Part shown: positions 9,101-15,917 of the stretch, one piece after another
Numbering within the stretch: the stretch's first letter is position 1
Layout: every line of letters starts with the position of its first letter
Source: Verrucomicrobiaceae bacterium
GTDB taxonomy: Bacteria; Verrucomicrobiota; Verrucomicrobiia; Verrucomicrobiales; Verrucomicrobiaceae
DNA length: 64,000 bases
Assembly (NCBI GenBank): GCA_016795365.1
Contig: JAEUHN010000041.1
Span: forward strand, 62,001 to 126,000
Direction of reading: 5' to 3'
The notes under the pieces: generated by a model
Seen by the model: only the letters and a program-made list of their open reading frames with translations
Database searches by the model: none
Told to the model about the DNA's origin: nothing
Program-made: the position numbers and the translations under genes

Positions 9101-9836
9101 CGCCCCGGCACCGCGTCGTCTCTACGCCGAGCAGATTGTGGACAGCCTCTTCTGCGCCACTGGCAAGCCTTTCAAGACCGAAGAAGTGAGCCTCGACATC
9201 GACAACCTCCGGGATGTGAAGAACAGCATCACCCTTGGCAACCCCACCCGCTCCTGGATGCTCACCAGCACCAGCAATGAACGCGACCGGCCGAGTCTCG
9301 CCCTGCCGCGCATCCAGGCGGTGGCCGATGTGCTCGGGGCCTTCGGCTGGCGTGGTGCACGTCAGGACCCCACTACCATCCGCGATGCCGCCCCCAATGT
9401 GCTCCAGCCTGCGATTGTCAGCAATGGCACCGTCGGTGTCTGGCTCACCCGCCTCAGCGACGACCACGGCATCACCCAGCTCGCGCTGGAGTCCCAGACC
9501 GTCGATCAGCTGGTGGACAAACTGTTCCTCAAACTCCTCACCCGCCACCCGACCGAGGAAGAGAAGTCGCTTTATATCAAGCACCTGTCCGCTGGCTACG
9601 AAACCCGCGTCCAGGCACCGAAACCCCGCGAGCCCAAGTCCAACCGGGCCCCGGCGAAGTATGTCTCCTGGTCCAACCACCTCGACGCCGAGGCCACCGT
9701 TGTCCGTCAGCAGCAGGAAGCTGCGGCCCGTAAGGGCGACGCTCCCACCGAGCGGCTCGAAGCCGAATGGCGCAAGCGCCTGGAGGACATCCTCTGGGCC
9801 ATGCTCAACTCACCTGAGTGGGCGTTCAGTCCGTAG
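6144..9836 (+). CDS. LamG-PA14-like-PSCyt1-DUF1549-DUF1553 secreted protein
   Basis: 1,230 residues, exported (signal peptide MIRRLSTLLALSLPCIVFAQ). Order of parts: a LamG domain (about 50-270, ITIEAWVKV and GWHHVAVTYTFG); a beta-rich PA14/carbohydrate-binding-like segment (about 290-460, HRLLIRGRGAVQLFIDGKTI); a short Ala/Lys helical region; a planctomycete-type cytochrome c domain PSCyt1 with CLECH (about 576-580) and the distal VMPPKGDKL; DUF1549/PSCyt2 (about 665-840) including a second Cys pair CARCHD; and DUF1553/PSD1 (about 905-1225, NRVWARFMGRGIVDP). The biochemical function of the family is not established; haem binding at CLECH is expected. Most relatives are paired with a DUF1501 gene, but none is adjacent here. 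Divergent from the esterase with a 156-bp gap in which I see no clear promoter. Confidence 0.88.
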   Translation: MIRRLSTLLALSLPCIVFAQNDSGGNDTGPDKSTSSAESVWRFGSSESPGDWIGKAKLNEPGPRAPTYPKFAADNNAARFDGDGTKLALEVKDSNELRFGLNETITIEAWVKVADLKNGAAPYIVGKGRLGTKEFGDKNQNYSLRLKGENGQALIGFLFASAEVPGKKGDWHRWWSKEGFNWSSGWHHVAVTYTFGKPKSIKGYIDGRETDGVWDMGGATDRAPVTDGDALVIGSGSTRAAAHSLNGWLDDVTIHRGPLDAEVLKSRYAFVPPPPPVNKKMLTPGKVLVQICESGVPEANAWPPEPPKGDETYTEDAFGLFEIPYKYIDTGVRADRANPCMIRTAALVTLPKGKHRLLIRGRGAVQLFIDGKTILTTPFAKPDTGGHGMVAEQKDYLDLGPDFRFAPPGNREATCEFVSDGKEHLVVMETMIGGVVGKSKRRPELGDTVVAWSPEGSESWKLLAPGSREVAYTDEGWAAYEAEGRAKLNSMNAAARQKAMEANAGYWTKRREAAKQWLAKTKEVPVPALPAGLPRNNDIDNFLGATIARAKEQNDAAHQGTVDFFKQVQPILETKCLECHRGGKAKGGLQLDTLAAAMKGGDDNGSAITPGKPDASSIIARVSSHDEDEVMPPKGDKLTKAEIETLTTWIKEGAKWPEIRADRLEITALTDDLTFLRRATLDTVGVVPTLAEIEAFQKNPDRAAAIDRLLADPRWADHWMGYWQDVLAENPNILNPTLNNTGPFRWWIYEALLDNKPMDVFVTELCRMKGSERFGGPAGFATASQNDVPMAAKGTIVSAAFLGVEMKCARCHDAPAAKSTQEDLFKLAAMLNTKELDVPITSSVNPDRFKMTGRKPLISITLTAGTKVQPKWSLGEFCDESAMALAEDPTSTRDQLAALITAPQNERFAQVMANRVWARFMGRGIVDPVADWEKGKPSHPELLKWLGREFVRGGYDMKHIARLVMNSHAYQRSTDAALKETSPVFAAPAPRRLYAEQIVDSLFCATGKPFKTEEVSLDIDNLRDVKNSITLGNPTRSWMLTSTSNERDRPSLALPRIQAVADVLGAFGWRGARQDPTTIRDAAPNVLQPAIVSNGTVGVWLTRLSDDHGITQLALESQTVDQLVDKLFLKLLTRHPTEEEKSLYIKHLSAGYETRVQAPKPREPKSNRAPAKYVSWSNHLDAEATVVRQQQEAAARKGDAPTERLEAEWRKRLEDILWAMLNSPEWAFSP

Positions 9837-9880
9837 CACGAACCGCGGTCAGCGAGGAGTGGCGGCCTGGAGATGGCTTG

Positions 9881-10429
9881 TCATTCCGGCTTCCGCTCTT
9901 CCCATCGGGCTAGCAGCCACAGGGTGTCCGAGAGGCGATTGAGGAAACGAACCACCTCGGGATTCGGGAGTTCGTCTCCCGAGGTCTGGAGATCAACGAT
10001 GCATCGCTCGGCCCGTCGGCACACCGTGCGGGCAAAGTCAGCGTAAGCTCCCCCCGCCACTCCGGCGGCTCCGGGCAGCACCCAGCCCTTGAATGAAAAA
10101 TTCCCTTCGCGCTCCAGCCGCTCCACCCAGCCATCCAGCCATGCCACGTGCTCCGCTTTGATCCGCTGCGGATGGGACCCCTTGTAGCGGTCCTCGCCAC
10201 CAATCGGGGTGGCCAGTTCACCCATCAGTCCGATGAGATACTGCTGAGAATGGCTGGCTACCTCTGCGGCCTCCGTCGTGCTTGCGTGGATCCGCAGGAG
10301 CCCCAGGGCGGCATTGAATTCATCCACGGCTCCCAGGGCGGTGACCCGGGGGTGGTTCTTGGGGACGCGCTGGCCAAAGAGCAGGTCAGTGTGGCCAGAG
10401 TCACCCTGGCGGGTCGAGATAGAAGGCAT
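9881..10429 (-). CDS. Cob(I)alamin adenosyltransferase, PduO type
   Basis: Transfers the 5'-deoxyadenosyl group from ATP to cob(I)alamin, giving coenzyme B12. 182 residues, close to the family norm of about 180-190. The N-terminal ATP loop reads STRQGDSGHTDLLFGQRV, followed by AVDEFNAALGLLRIH; the C-terminal helices carry the conserved CRRAERCIVDL and FLNRLSDTLWLLARWEE. The reading frame stays open to 10621, but the family N-terminus fits ATG 10429 and no homologous sequence precedes it. It is a monocistronic gene, convergent with the 6144 gene (44 bases between stops). I looked for a cobalamin riboswitch upstream and did not find its conserved core. CobO-type corrinoid enzymes are unrelated in fold and do not match. 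Confidence 0.92.
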   Translation of the reverse strand: MPSISTRQGDSGHTDLLFGQRVPKNHPRVTALGAVDEFNAALGLLRIHASTTEAAEVASHSQQYLIGLMGELATPIGGEDRYKGSHPQRIKAEHVAWLDGWVERLEREGNFSFKGWVLPGAAGVAGGAYADFARTVCRRAERCIVDLQTSGDELPNPEVVRFLNRLSDTLWLLARWEERKPE

Positions 10430-10809
10430 GGGTCGAGCATTACGCGAGCGGCCAGCGGTTGGCGACAAAACACTGTCTGCGATGACTCTTACTATGGGGG
10501 ATTCCCCCCTCAAAAGGTCGAAGACGGCCTTCATAGAAGTCCCCACCAAAGGAGGAAGAACTGACCTCGAATAGGTGCGAAAAGCCTGATGGGCGCTCAT
10601 CCGTGGCTGACTCGGGTCCATCAGCCTTCAAGAAATCAGGCCCCCTCGTCCTCCTGCTCGCATGAGCACTGTGGCTGTGATTCGGCGGCGTAAGACTTAT
10701 GGCAGTTCCCCTGTCGGTGAAAAAGGCCTGCTTTTGAATCGACAAAAATCGGCAATTATGTAACGGTTACCGAAATTCGGGGTTAACTACTGTGAAACCA
10801 GCCACATCC
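10430..10809. other. 380-bp intergenic region with inverted repeats between divergent genes
   Basis: No gene is supported. On the cobalamin side: GGGGGA-T-TCCCCC (10496-10508) and an 11-bp stem with one mismatch (10582-10592 with 10618-10628, AAGCCTGATGG) enclosing 25 bases. On the other side, GTAACGGTTAC (10760-10770) is a perfect 5-bp dyad about 40 bases before the 10810 start. AT content rises clearly from about 10690 onward, which suggests the promoter of the 10810 gene lies there; no convincing -35/-10 pair stands out. Confidence 0.4.
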
Positions 10810-11838
10810 ATGAAAAAACTCGCACTTATTACTGCCCTTGCAGCGACATCGGTCGTCAGCTCCTTTGGCCAAGTAACCACGAAAGCCGTCGGCTTTGTCA
10901 CTCTTAACCTCCAGACCGGGAACAACTTCGTCGGTTTCAGCCTTCAGCCCTCAGCAGCCTTTAGCGGCGCGTTCACGGTATCGGCTACGGATCGCAGCCA
11001 TATCTTCCTCACGAATGCGACGGTGACAGATGATCAGTTCAATGGTGCAGCTGGAACCTACGTCATGGAAGTCACCACGGCAGGCACTAACGAAGGCCTC
11101 AATACTGTCATTACCGACACGATTGCTACCGGCGCCGAGGTCGTTCTTCAGGACGCACTGCCTGCTGGTGTTGCAGATGGAAGCACCCTAACGATTTGGA
11201 AACTCCGGACCATCGCTGATGCTTTCGGTGCGACAAATTCGGCTGGTTTGACGGCTGGAACAGCTTCGACTGCTGATTTGATTATGCTTCCCAATGGTGC
11301 TGGAGGCTTTGATCAGTATTTCTATTCAAATGGTGGTTTCACCGGAACTGGATGGAGAAAGGTGGGTGCTGGCACGGCCAATCAGGCTAATGTGGCTTTC
11401 TATTACTCAGATGGTTTCCTTATTGCCGCCAAATCCGCGAAATCGATCACGATTACTGGGGAAGTGAAAAGTGGAAAGACAAGTATCGTTTTGGAGACAG
11501 GCAACAACCTGCTTGCAAACCTTTGCCCTGTTAATGCTGGTGGAACGAGTCCATCAACTGAGGGCAGGACTCTCGGTAACTCAGGTCTCTACACAGGCAA
11601 TCCCAGCACCGGAATTTTGGGGAACACAACTGCAGCAACTGCTGATCAGGTTATGATTTGGAACGGCACTGGCTACAACCAATACTATTATTCGACTGGC
11701 GGCTTTACGGGAGTAGGTTGGCGTTTGGTGGGTGGAGGCAATACTGATAGAGCTACTGTAGCGCTTCCTGATGGTTGTTATCTTGTTCTTCGTCGCGGTG
11801 CCCCGGTGACCGTGCAACTCGCTCAAGGTGCATTTTAA
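10810..11838 (+). CDS. Exported protein with duplicated GGFTGxGW module (TIGR02597-like)
   Basis: 342 residues from ATG 10810 (an in-frame GTG at 10792 would add six). Signal peptide MKKLALITALAATSVVSSFG, then VTTKAVGFVTLNLQTGNNFVGF. Two similar modules follow: one with FDQYFYSNGGFTGTGWRKVG (about 175-195) and one with YNQYYYSTGGFTGVGWRLVG (about 290-310). Each is preceded by an ADLIMLPNG/ADQVMIWNG strand and followed by a putative strand ending the module. The pattern resembles proteins annotated as TIGR02597 in Verrucomicrobia; that is from memory, not a search. Function unknown. It is 45 bases before a PEP-CTERM gene and shares that gene's lower GC, so they may be co-expressed and exported together. 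Confidence 0.75.
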   Translation: MKKLALITALAATSVVSSFGQVTTKAVGFVTLNLQTGNNFVGFSLQPSAAFSGAFTVSATDRSHIFLTNATVTDDQFNGAAGTYVMEVTTAGTNEGLNTVITDTIATGAEVVLQDALPAGVADGSTLTIWKLRTIADAFGATNSAGLTAGTASTADLIMLPNGAGGFDQYFYSNGGFTGTGWRKVGAGTANQANVAFYYSDGFLIAAKSAKSITITGEVKSGKTSIVLETGNNLLANLCPVNAGGTSPSTEGRTLGNSGLYTGNPSTGILGNTTAATADQVMIWNGTGYNQYYYSTGGFTGVGWRLVGGGNTDRATVALPDGCYLVLRRGAPVTVQLAQGAF

Positions 11839-11883
11839 CGTAATTATTTTTCGGCCACAAAAATTCATTCTCCGATTCGATTT

Positions 11884-12552
11884 ATGCGTTTAAGTTTTGC
11901 CCTTTCTGTTCTTCTCGCAGTTGCCAGTGTTGCACCTGCGGCCACCGTAACATTTGACAATTTGAATGGAGGCGGTGATGCCGCTTATGGAGTTCGTGAT
12001 GCCGCAGGAACTCTGATTTCCGGTTCTGGTTTCAGTGGCGTCATGGGACGGTTTACCATTTCCGATTCCACGATTCAGTCCAACTTTGCTTCGGGAAACG
12101 TTGCTGCTATTTCCACCGGATTCTCGGCTTTCGATCCCGTTGGTGGAACTTTCGCTCTTGACTCCCTCGCGGCAGGTGCATTTCAAACAAGTGAGAGTTT
12201 TGATACAAAGGCCTCCACAAACACATTCGGTGGTTCTTCTATCTATGCAGTGTTTTATAAAGGTGCGTCAATCGCAACAGCCACAGAGCTGCTGATTGCG
12301 AAGCTAAGTTCAGCTTTCCCAACTGACCCGGAAGTTGGTCTTGCTTTAACTGGAGCCGCTTCTTTCTCGCCATCAGGAATTACCTCGTTGCTGGTTGGCA
12401 CATCAGGCGGTGCACCCCACGATTATGGAATCGGTGGCGGTGCCCTCCCAACATACGGCTTGTCATTGGTCAATGCGGCTCCCGAGCCGTCACGCGCGAT
12501 GCTTGCCGGTCTTGGCTTGATGGGCTTGGTGATTCGTCGCCGTCGCAAGTAA
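11884..12552 (+). CDS. PEP-CTERM sorting-domain protein
   Basis: 222 residues, exported and probably anchored by the exosortase/PEP-CTERM system. Signal peptide MRLSFALSVLLAVASVAPAA; the body is a Ser/Gly/Ala/Thr-rich beta protein opening with TVTFDNLNGGGDAAYGVRDA. The C-terminus is a textbook PEP-CTERM: APEPSRAML, a hydrophobic stretch AGLGLMGLVI, and the basic end RRRRK. The body has no function I recognise; proteins of this kind are usually linked to extracellular matrix or surface structures. Codon use is more AT-rich than flanking housekeeping genes. It ends 26 bases before a strong terminator. Confidence 0.9.
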   Translation: MRLSFALSVLLAVASVAPAATVTFDNLNGGGDAAYGVRDAAGTLISGSGFSGVMGRFTISDSTIQSNFASGNVAAISTGFSAFDPVGGTFALDSLAAGAFQTSESFDTKASTNTFGGSSIYAVFYKGASIATATELLIAKLSSAFPTDPEVGLALTGAASFSPSGITSLLVGTSGGAPHDYGIGGGALPTYGLSLVNAAPEPSRAMLAGLGLMGLVIRRRRK

Positions 12553-12578
12553 TTCGTTTCCTTCAGTTTGTGATGAAG

Positions 12579-12614
12579 ACATGGCTGCCGGGTTCGGCAG
12601 CCATGTTTGTTTTT
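12579..12614 (+). terminator. Strong intrinsic terminator after the PEP-CTERM gene
   Basis: A perfect 12-bp stem (12579-12590 ACATGGCTGCCG with 12595-12606) with a GGTT loop, followed by TTTGTTTTT. It separates the surface-protein genes from miaA. Confidence 0.92.
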
Positions 12615-12648
12615 AGCAGAGTGACGATTTGAAGCTGTCAGCCACGTG

Positions 12649-13584
12649 ATGGGATCGGTCTTTTATCTGGTGGGCCCGACGGCTTCAGGGAAGTCGGCGG
12701 TGGCCTTTCATCTGGCGCAGGCGGTGGGTGGGGAGCTGATCAATGCGGATGCCTTCCAGTTGTATTCAGGGCTCCCTATTTGCACGGCCCAGCCTTCGAT
12801 GGTCGAGCAGGCAGAGGTGCCTCATCATCTTTACGGCTGCCTCCCGGTCACGGAGAGCTGTGATGCGCAGACGTTCTGTGACCGTGCCAGCCGGGTGATG
12901 GATGAAGTGTGGCAGCGTGGCCGCTGGCCTATCGTGGTGGGCGGGAGCGGGCTCTACATCAAGTCGTTGACGCACGGGTTGGCTCCGTTGCCGAAGGGTG
13001 ATCCGGCGATTCGTGAGCGGCTGGCGATGCTGACCGCAGCGGAACGGGTGGGGGAGTTGCTGCGCCTTGATCCCCAAGCGCCTGAGAATGTGGCGCTGGC
13101 CAATGATCGCTACGTGACCCGAGCGCTGGAGATCTGTCTGCTCACGGGGCGTCCGCAGTCTGAGTTGCGTCGTGAGTGGGCGAGCCATGAGCCGCAGTTC
13201 ATGGGCGTGTTTTTGCAGCGTGAGAGGGGGGACCTTTACCAACGGATCAATGCGCGGGTGCTGGCCATGGTGAAGCAGGGGTTGATCGACGAAGTGCAAG
13301 CCTTGGGCGACATGTCCATGACAGCGGAGAAGGCGATCGGGGTGGGGGAGGTGCGGGCCTTCCTCCGGGGCGAAGTGACGCTGGAGGAGGCGGTGAGCGC
13401 CATTCAGCAGGCATCGCGCCGATACGCCAAACGACAGCTGACGTGGTTCAAGCGTGAACGAGGATTTCAAACGGTTTGCCTGGATGCTGATTCGACGGCA
13501 ACGTTCGCCGTCGAACGTATTCTCGAACTGTTTCCATGCCTCCAAAGCCCGCCGCCCCCATTCGTCCCGTCTTCGTCAACCTAG
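12649..13584 (+). CDS. miaA: tRNA dimethylallyltransferase
   Basis: Adds a dimethylallyl group to N6 of A37 in tRNAs that read codons starting with U. 311 residues, normal for the family. Walker A GPTASGKS is at residues 9-16; the substrate loop NADAFQLYSGL replaces the common DSMQVYRGL; VVGGSGLYIKSL and the tRNA-binding TRALEICLLTGRP are present; the C-terminal helical region ends in RRYAKRQLTWFKRE, as in MiaA. A GTG lies 3 bases before the ATG at 12649; the ATG gives the normal N-terminus. Its last 49 bases overlap the start of aroB, so the two are translationally linked. Confidence 0.96.
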   Translation: MGSVFYLVGPTASGKSAVAFHLAQAVGGELINADAFQLYSGLPICTAQPSMVEQAEVPHHLYGCLPVTESCDAQTFCDRASRVMDEVWQRGRWPIVVGGSGLYIKSLTHGLAPLPKGDPAIRERLAMLTAAERVGELLRLDPQAPENVALANDRYVTRALEICLLTGRPQSELRREWASHEPQFMGVFLQRERGDLYQRINARVLAMVKQGLIDEVQALGDMSMTAEKAIGVGEVRAFLRGEVTLEEAVSAIQQASRRYAKRQLTWFKRERGFQTVCLDADSTATFAVERILELFPCLQSPPPPFVPSSST

Positions 13585-14636
13585 GTCCGCGAAGCTACAC
13601 CGTTCAGGTGGGCAGTGGTTTGCTGGCGGGCATGGGGGCGGAGCTGGCGAAGAAGATGATGGGGACCAAGGTGGCGGTCATCACCGACTCGAATGTGGGT
13701 CCGCTCTACGCCGAGCAGGTGATGGACAGCCTGCGTCAGGGAGGCAAGGAGCCCACGCTGATCACGGTGCCCGCTGGCGAGGAGTCCAAGTCCTTGTCCT
13801 GTCTTGATACCGTGTGCGGTGAGATGGCCGCTGCTGGCCTGGATCGGAAGAGTTTTGTCGTGGCTCTCGGCGGTGGTGTGATCGGCGACCTCGGGGGCTT
13901 TGCGGCCTCGGTTTACCAGCGTGGCATCCCGTATGTGCAAGTGCCCACGACGGTGCTTTCGCAGGTCGATAGTTCTGTGGGTGGCAAGACGGGTGTTAAT
14001 CTAAAGGATGCCAAGAACATGGTGGGCACCTTTCACCAGCCATCACACGTCTTTGCCGACGTGGACACGCTCAAGTCCCTGCCCAAACGCGAGTGGAACG
14101 AGGGCTTTGCTGAGATCATCAAACATGCAGCCATTCGTGACGCTTCGATGTTCGATGTGATCGATCAAGTGGCGCAAGGCAAGGGTGACCTTGTGGCGCT
14201 GATCCGCCGCAACATCGCCATCAAGGCCTCGGTGGTGGAGAGCGATGAATTCGAGCGCACCGGCACACGTGCGATTCTCAACTTTGGACACACCATTGGC
14301 CATGCCATCGAGTCGGCAGCGGGCTATGGCAAGCTGCTCCATGGCGAGGCCATTTCCATGGGGCTCAATGCTGCCGCCTGGCTGGCCTCGAAGGTCTCGG
14401 GGCTCACCTCGGTGGAGCTGGAACGCATCCGCGCATCCCTGGCGGCCTTCGATCTGCCGCTGAAGCTCACCGACGACATCACGGACGAGGAGATTCTGCG
14501 CCGGATGAAGATGGACAAGAAGTTTGACCAGGGAGCCATTCGCTTTGTGCTCATCAAGAAGTTAGGCGAAGCATTCGTGAGCACGGATGTGCATGAAGGG
14601 CACATCAAACAGGCGCTTGAAGAATTGCGGAGGTAG
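13536..14636 (+). CDS. aroB: 3-dehydroquinate synthase
   Basis: Second step of the shikimate pathway, converting DAHP to 3-dehydroquinate with NAD and a divalent metal. 366 residues. The NAD site is VALGGGVIGDLGGFAASVY and the phosphate-binding stretch PTTVLSQVDSSVGGKTGVN; metal ligands are expected in the Glu of NEGFAEIIKHA and the His residues of NFGHTIGHAIE and LLHGEAISMG. All are intact. The start overlaps the end of miaA by 49 bases in another frame; no downstream start keeps the family N-terminus (VNLGPRSYTVQVGSG), so the overlap appears real. dprA starts 6 bases after the stop. Confidence 0.97.
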   Translation: MPPKPAAPIRPVFVNLGPRSYTVQVGSGLLAGMGAELAKKMMGTKVAVITDSNVGPLYAEQVMDSLRQGGKEPTLITVPAGEESKSLSCLDTVCGEMAAAGLDRKSFVVALGGGVIGDLGGFAASVYQRGIPYVQVPTTVLSQVDSSVGGKTGVNLKDAKNMVGTFHQPSHVFADVDTLKSLPKREWNEGFAEIIKHAAIRDASMFDVIDQVAQGKGDLVALIRRNIAIKASVVESDEFERTGTRAILNFGHTIGHAIESAAGYGKLLHGEAISMGLNAAAWLASKVSGLTSVELERIRASLAAFDLPLKLTDDITDEEILRRMKMDKKFDQGAIRFVLIKKLGEAFVSTDVHEGHIKQALEELRR

Positions 14637-14642
14637 TCAGGG

Positions 14643-15743
14643 ATGACGACATCCGAAGCTTTTCTCGCACTGAACCTGCTGCCCAATGTGGGGCCGGTGC
14701 GCGTGAAGAGGCTGATGGAAGTGTTTGGTTCCCCCGAGGCTATCCTGCGAGCGAAGGCGTCGCAGATTCTGCAAGTGGATGGCTTTGGACGAGAGCTGGC
14801 GGAGACCATCGCGTCCTGGGAGGACAAGGTGGATCTTCAGCGCGAGTTGCGCCGGGTGGCGGAGATGGAGTTGACCTTGCTGACGCAGGAAAGCCCGAAC
14901 TACCCGCCCCTGCTTCGCGAGACCCATGCTCCGCCTTTGGTTTTGTATGTATGGGGTGAAGTCATTCCACGTGACTTCAATGCCATCGGAGTCGTGGGAT
15001 CGAGGCAGGCGACGCACTATGGTCTTCAGTGCGCGAAGAAGATGAGCTTTCAGATCGCTTTTGCCGGGTTCACGGTGATCAGCGGCCTGGCACGAGGGAT
15101 CGACACTGCGGCCCACGAGGGAGCGCTGGCATCGAAGGGTCGGACCATCGCGGTGATTGGCTCAGGTATGGGGCAACTTTATCCGCCTGAGAACATGGCG
15201 CTCGCGGAGAAGATCGCGAAGCAAGGAGCGGTGGTGTCGCAGTTCCCGGTGGACTACCCGCCTGATAAGCAAAGCTTTCCCTTGCGCAATCGAGTGGTCG
15301 CAGGCTGGTCCACGGGCATCCTCGTGGTGGAAGCTCCGGCACGGAGTGGTTCTCTCATCACGGCCCAACAGGCCACCGATATGGGCCGGACGATCTATGC
15401 AGTGCCCGGCAGCATCGACCGGCCGACATCTGCGGGCTGTAATCGTCTGATTCAGCAGGGGGCCAAGCTGGTGATGGATGGGAGCGAGATCATCGATGAC
15501 TTGCTCGTGCTGTTCCCGACCGCGCCCAAGGCTCCGACCTTGCCCGACATGCCGGCACCCGTGGCGTTGTCTGCTGATGAGCAGACAGTTTTTGATGCCT
15601 TGGGGGCAGACACGCGGCACGTGGACGAGATCACAGCTCAATGCGGGCTGCCCAGTCACGTGGTGGCGACTACCTTGATGCGCCTGGAGATGAAGCGGCT
15701 GGTCAGGCCGCTGCCGGGCCTTCGGTATGTCCGGCTTGTGTGA
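14643..15743 (+). CDS. dprA: DNA-processing protein A, RecA loader for incoming ssDNA
   Basis: Binds single-stranded DNA entering during natural transformation and loads RecA. 366 residues. An N-terminal helix-hairpin-helix/SAM-like region (LLPNVGPVRVKRLMEVFG) is followed by the Rossmann-type DprA core: VVGSRQATHYG, ISGLARGIDTAAHEGAL, GSGMGQLYPPEN, FPLRNRVVAGWS and EAPARSGSLITAQQA. The C-terminal 65 residues form a winged helix (EQTVFDALGADTRHVDEI) like that of DprA C-domains. An AGG-containing ribosome site overlaps the aroB end. Third gene of the miaA-aroB-dprA operon. A hairpin immediately follows its TGA. Confidence 0.96.
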   Translation: MTTSEAFLALNLLPNVGPVRVKRLMEVFGSPEAILRAKASQILQVDGFGRELAETIASWEDKVDLQRELRRVAEMELTLLTQESPNYPPLLRETHAPPLVLYVWGEVIPRDFNAIGVVGSRQATHYGLQCAKKMSFQIAFAGFTVISGLARGIDTAAHEGALASKGRTIAVIGSGMGQLYPPENMALAEKIAKQGAVVSQFPVDYPPDKQSFPLRNRVVAGWSTGILVVEAPARSGSLITAQQATDMGRTIYAVPGSIDRPTSAGCNRLIQQGAKLVMDGSEIIDDLLVLFPTAPKAPTLPDMPAPVALSADEQTVFDALGADTRHVDEITAQCGLPSHVVATTLMRLEMKRLVRPLPGLRYVRLV

Positions 15744-15775
15744 TCGCGCGAACAATAGTGGGCCTGTTCACGCGA
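15744..15775. other. Hairpin directly after the dprA stop
   Basis: TCGCGCGAACA (15744-15754) and TGTTCACGCGA (15765-15775) pair at 10 of 11 positions. There is no T tract on the plus side, so it is at most a weak terminator or transcript-end stabiliser. Confidence 0.5.
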
Positions 15776-15917
15776 GAAGGGCTCACAACTTTCATCAGCA
15801 GGGAGGGTTCGTGCTTGACCCTCGTCGGCGAACTCCCGTAATCTCGTTAAATCTCTGCAATCTTTGCATGCGCAAAGTAGTGCCAACAGGCGCTGGGTTT
15901 CCCATTCTCCACTTCTT
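15776..15917 (+). promoter_or_regulatory. Candidate promoter region of the giant DUF1800 gene
   Basis: TTGACC at 15815-15820 is a good -35 match; a weak -10 (GTAATC at 15838 or TAATCT one base later) follows at 17-18 bases. The start codon at 15918 has no obvious Shine-Dalgarno sequence. Weak support only. Confidence 0.3.

Noticed and set aside
10430-10690. Cobalamin riboswitch upstream of the adenosyltransferase gene
   Set aside because: The conserved core (GCCACTG and AGCCAGGAGACC-like elements) is not found.
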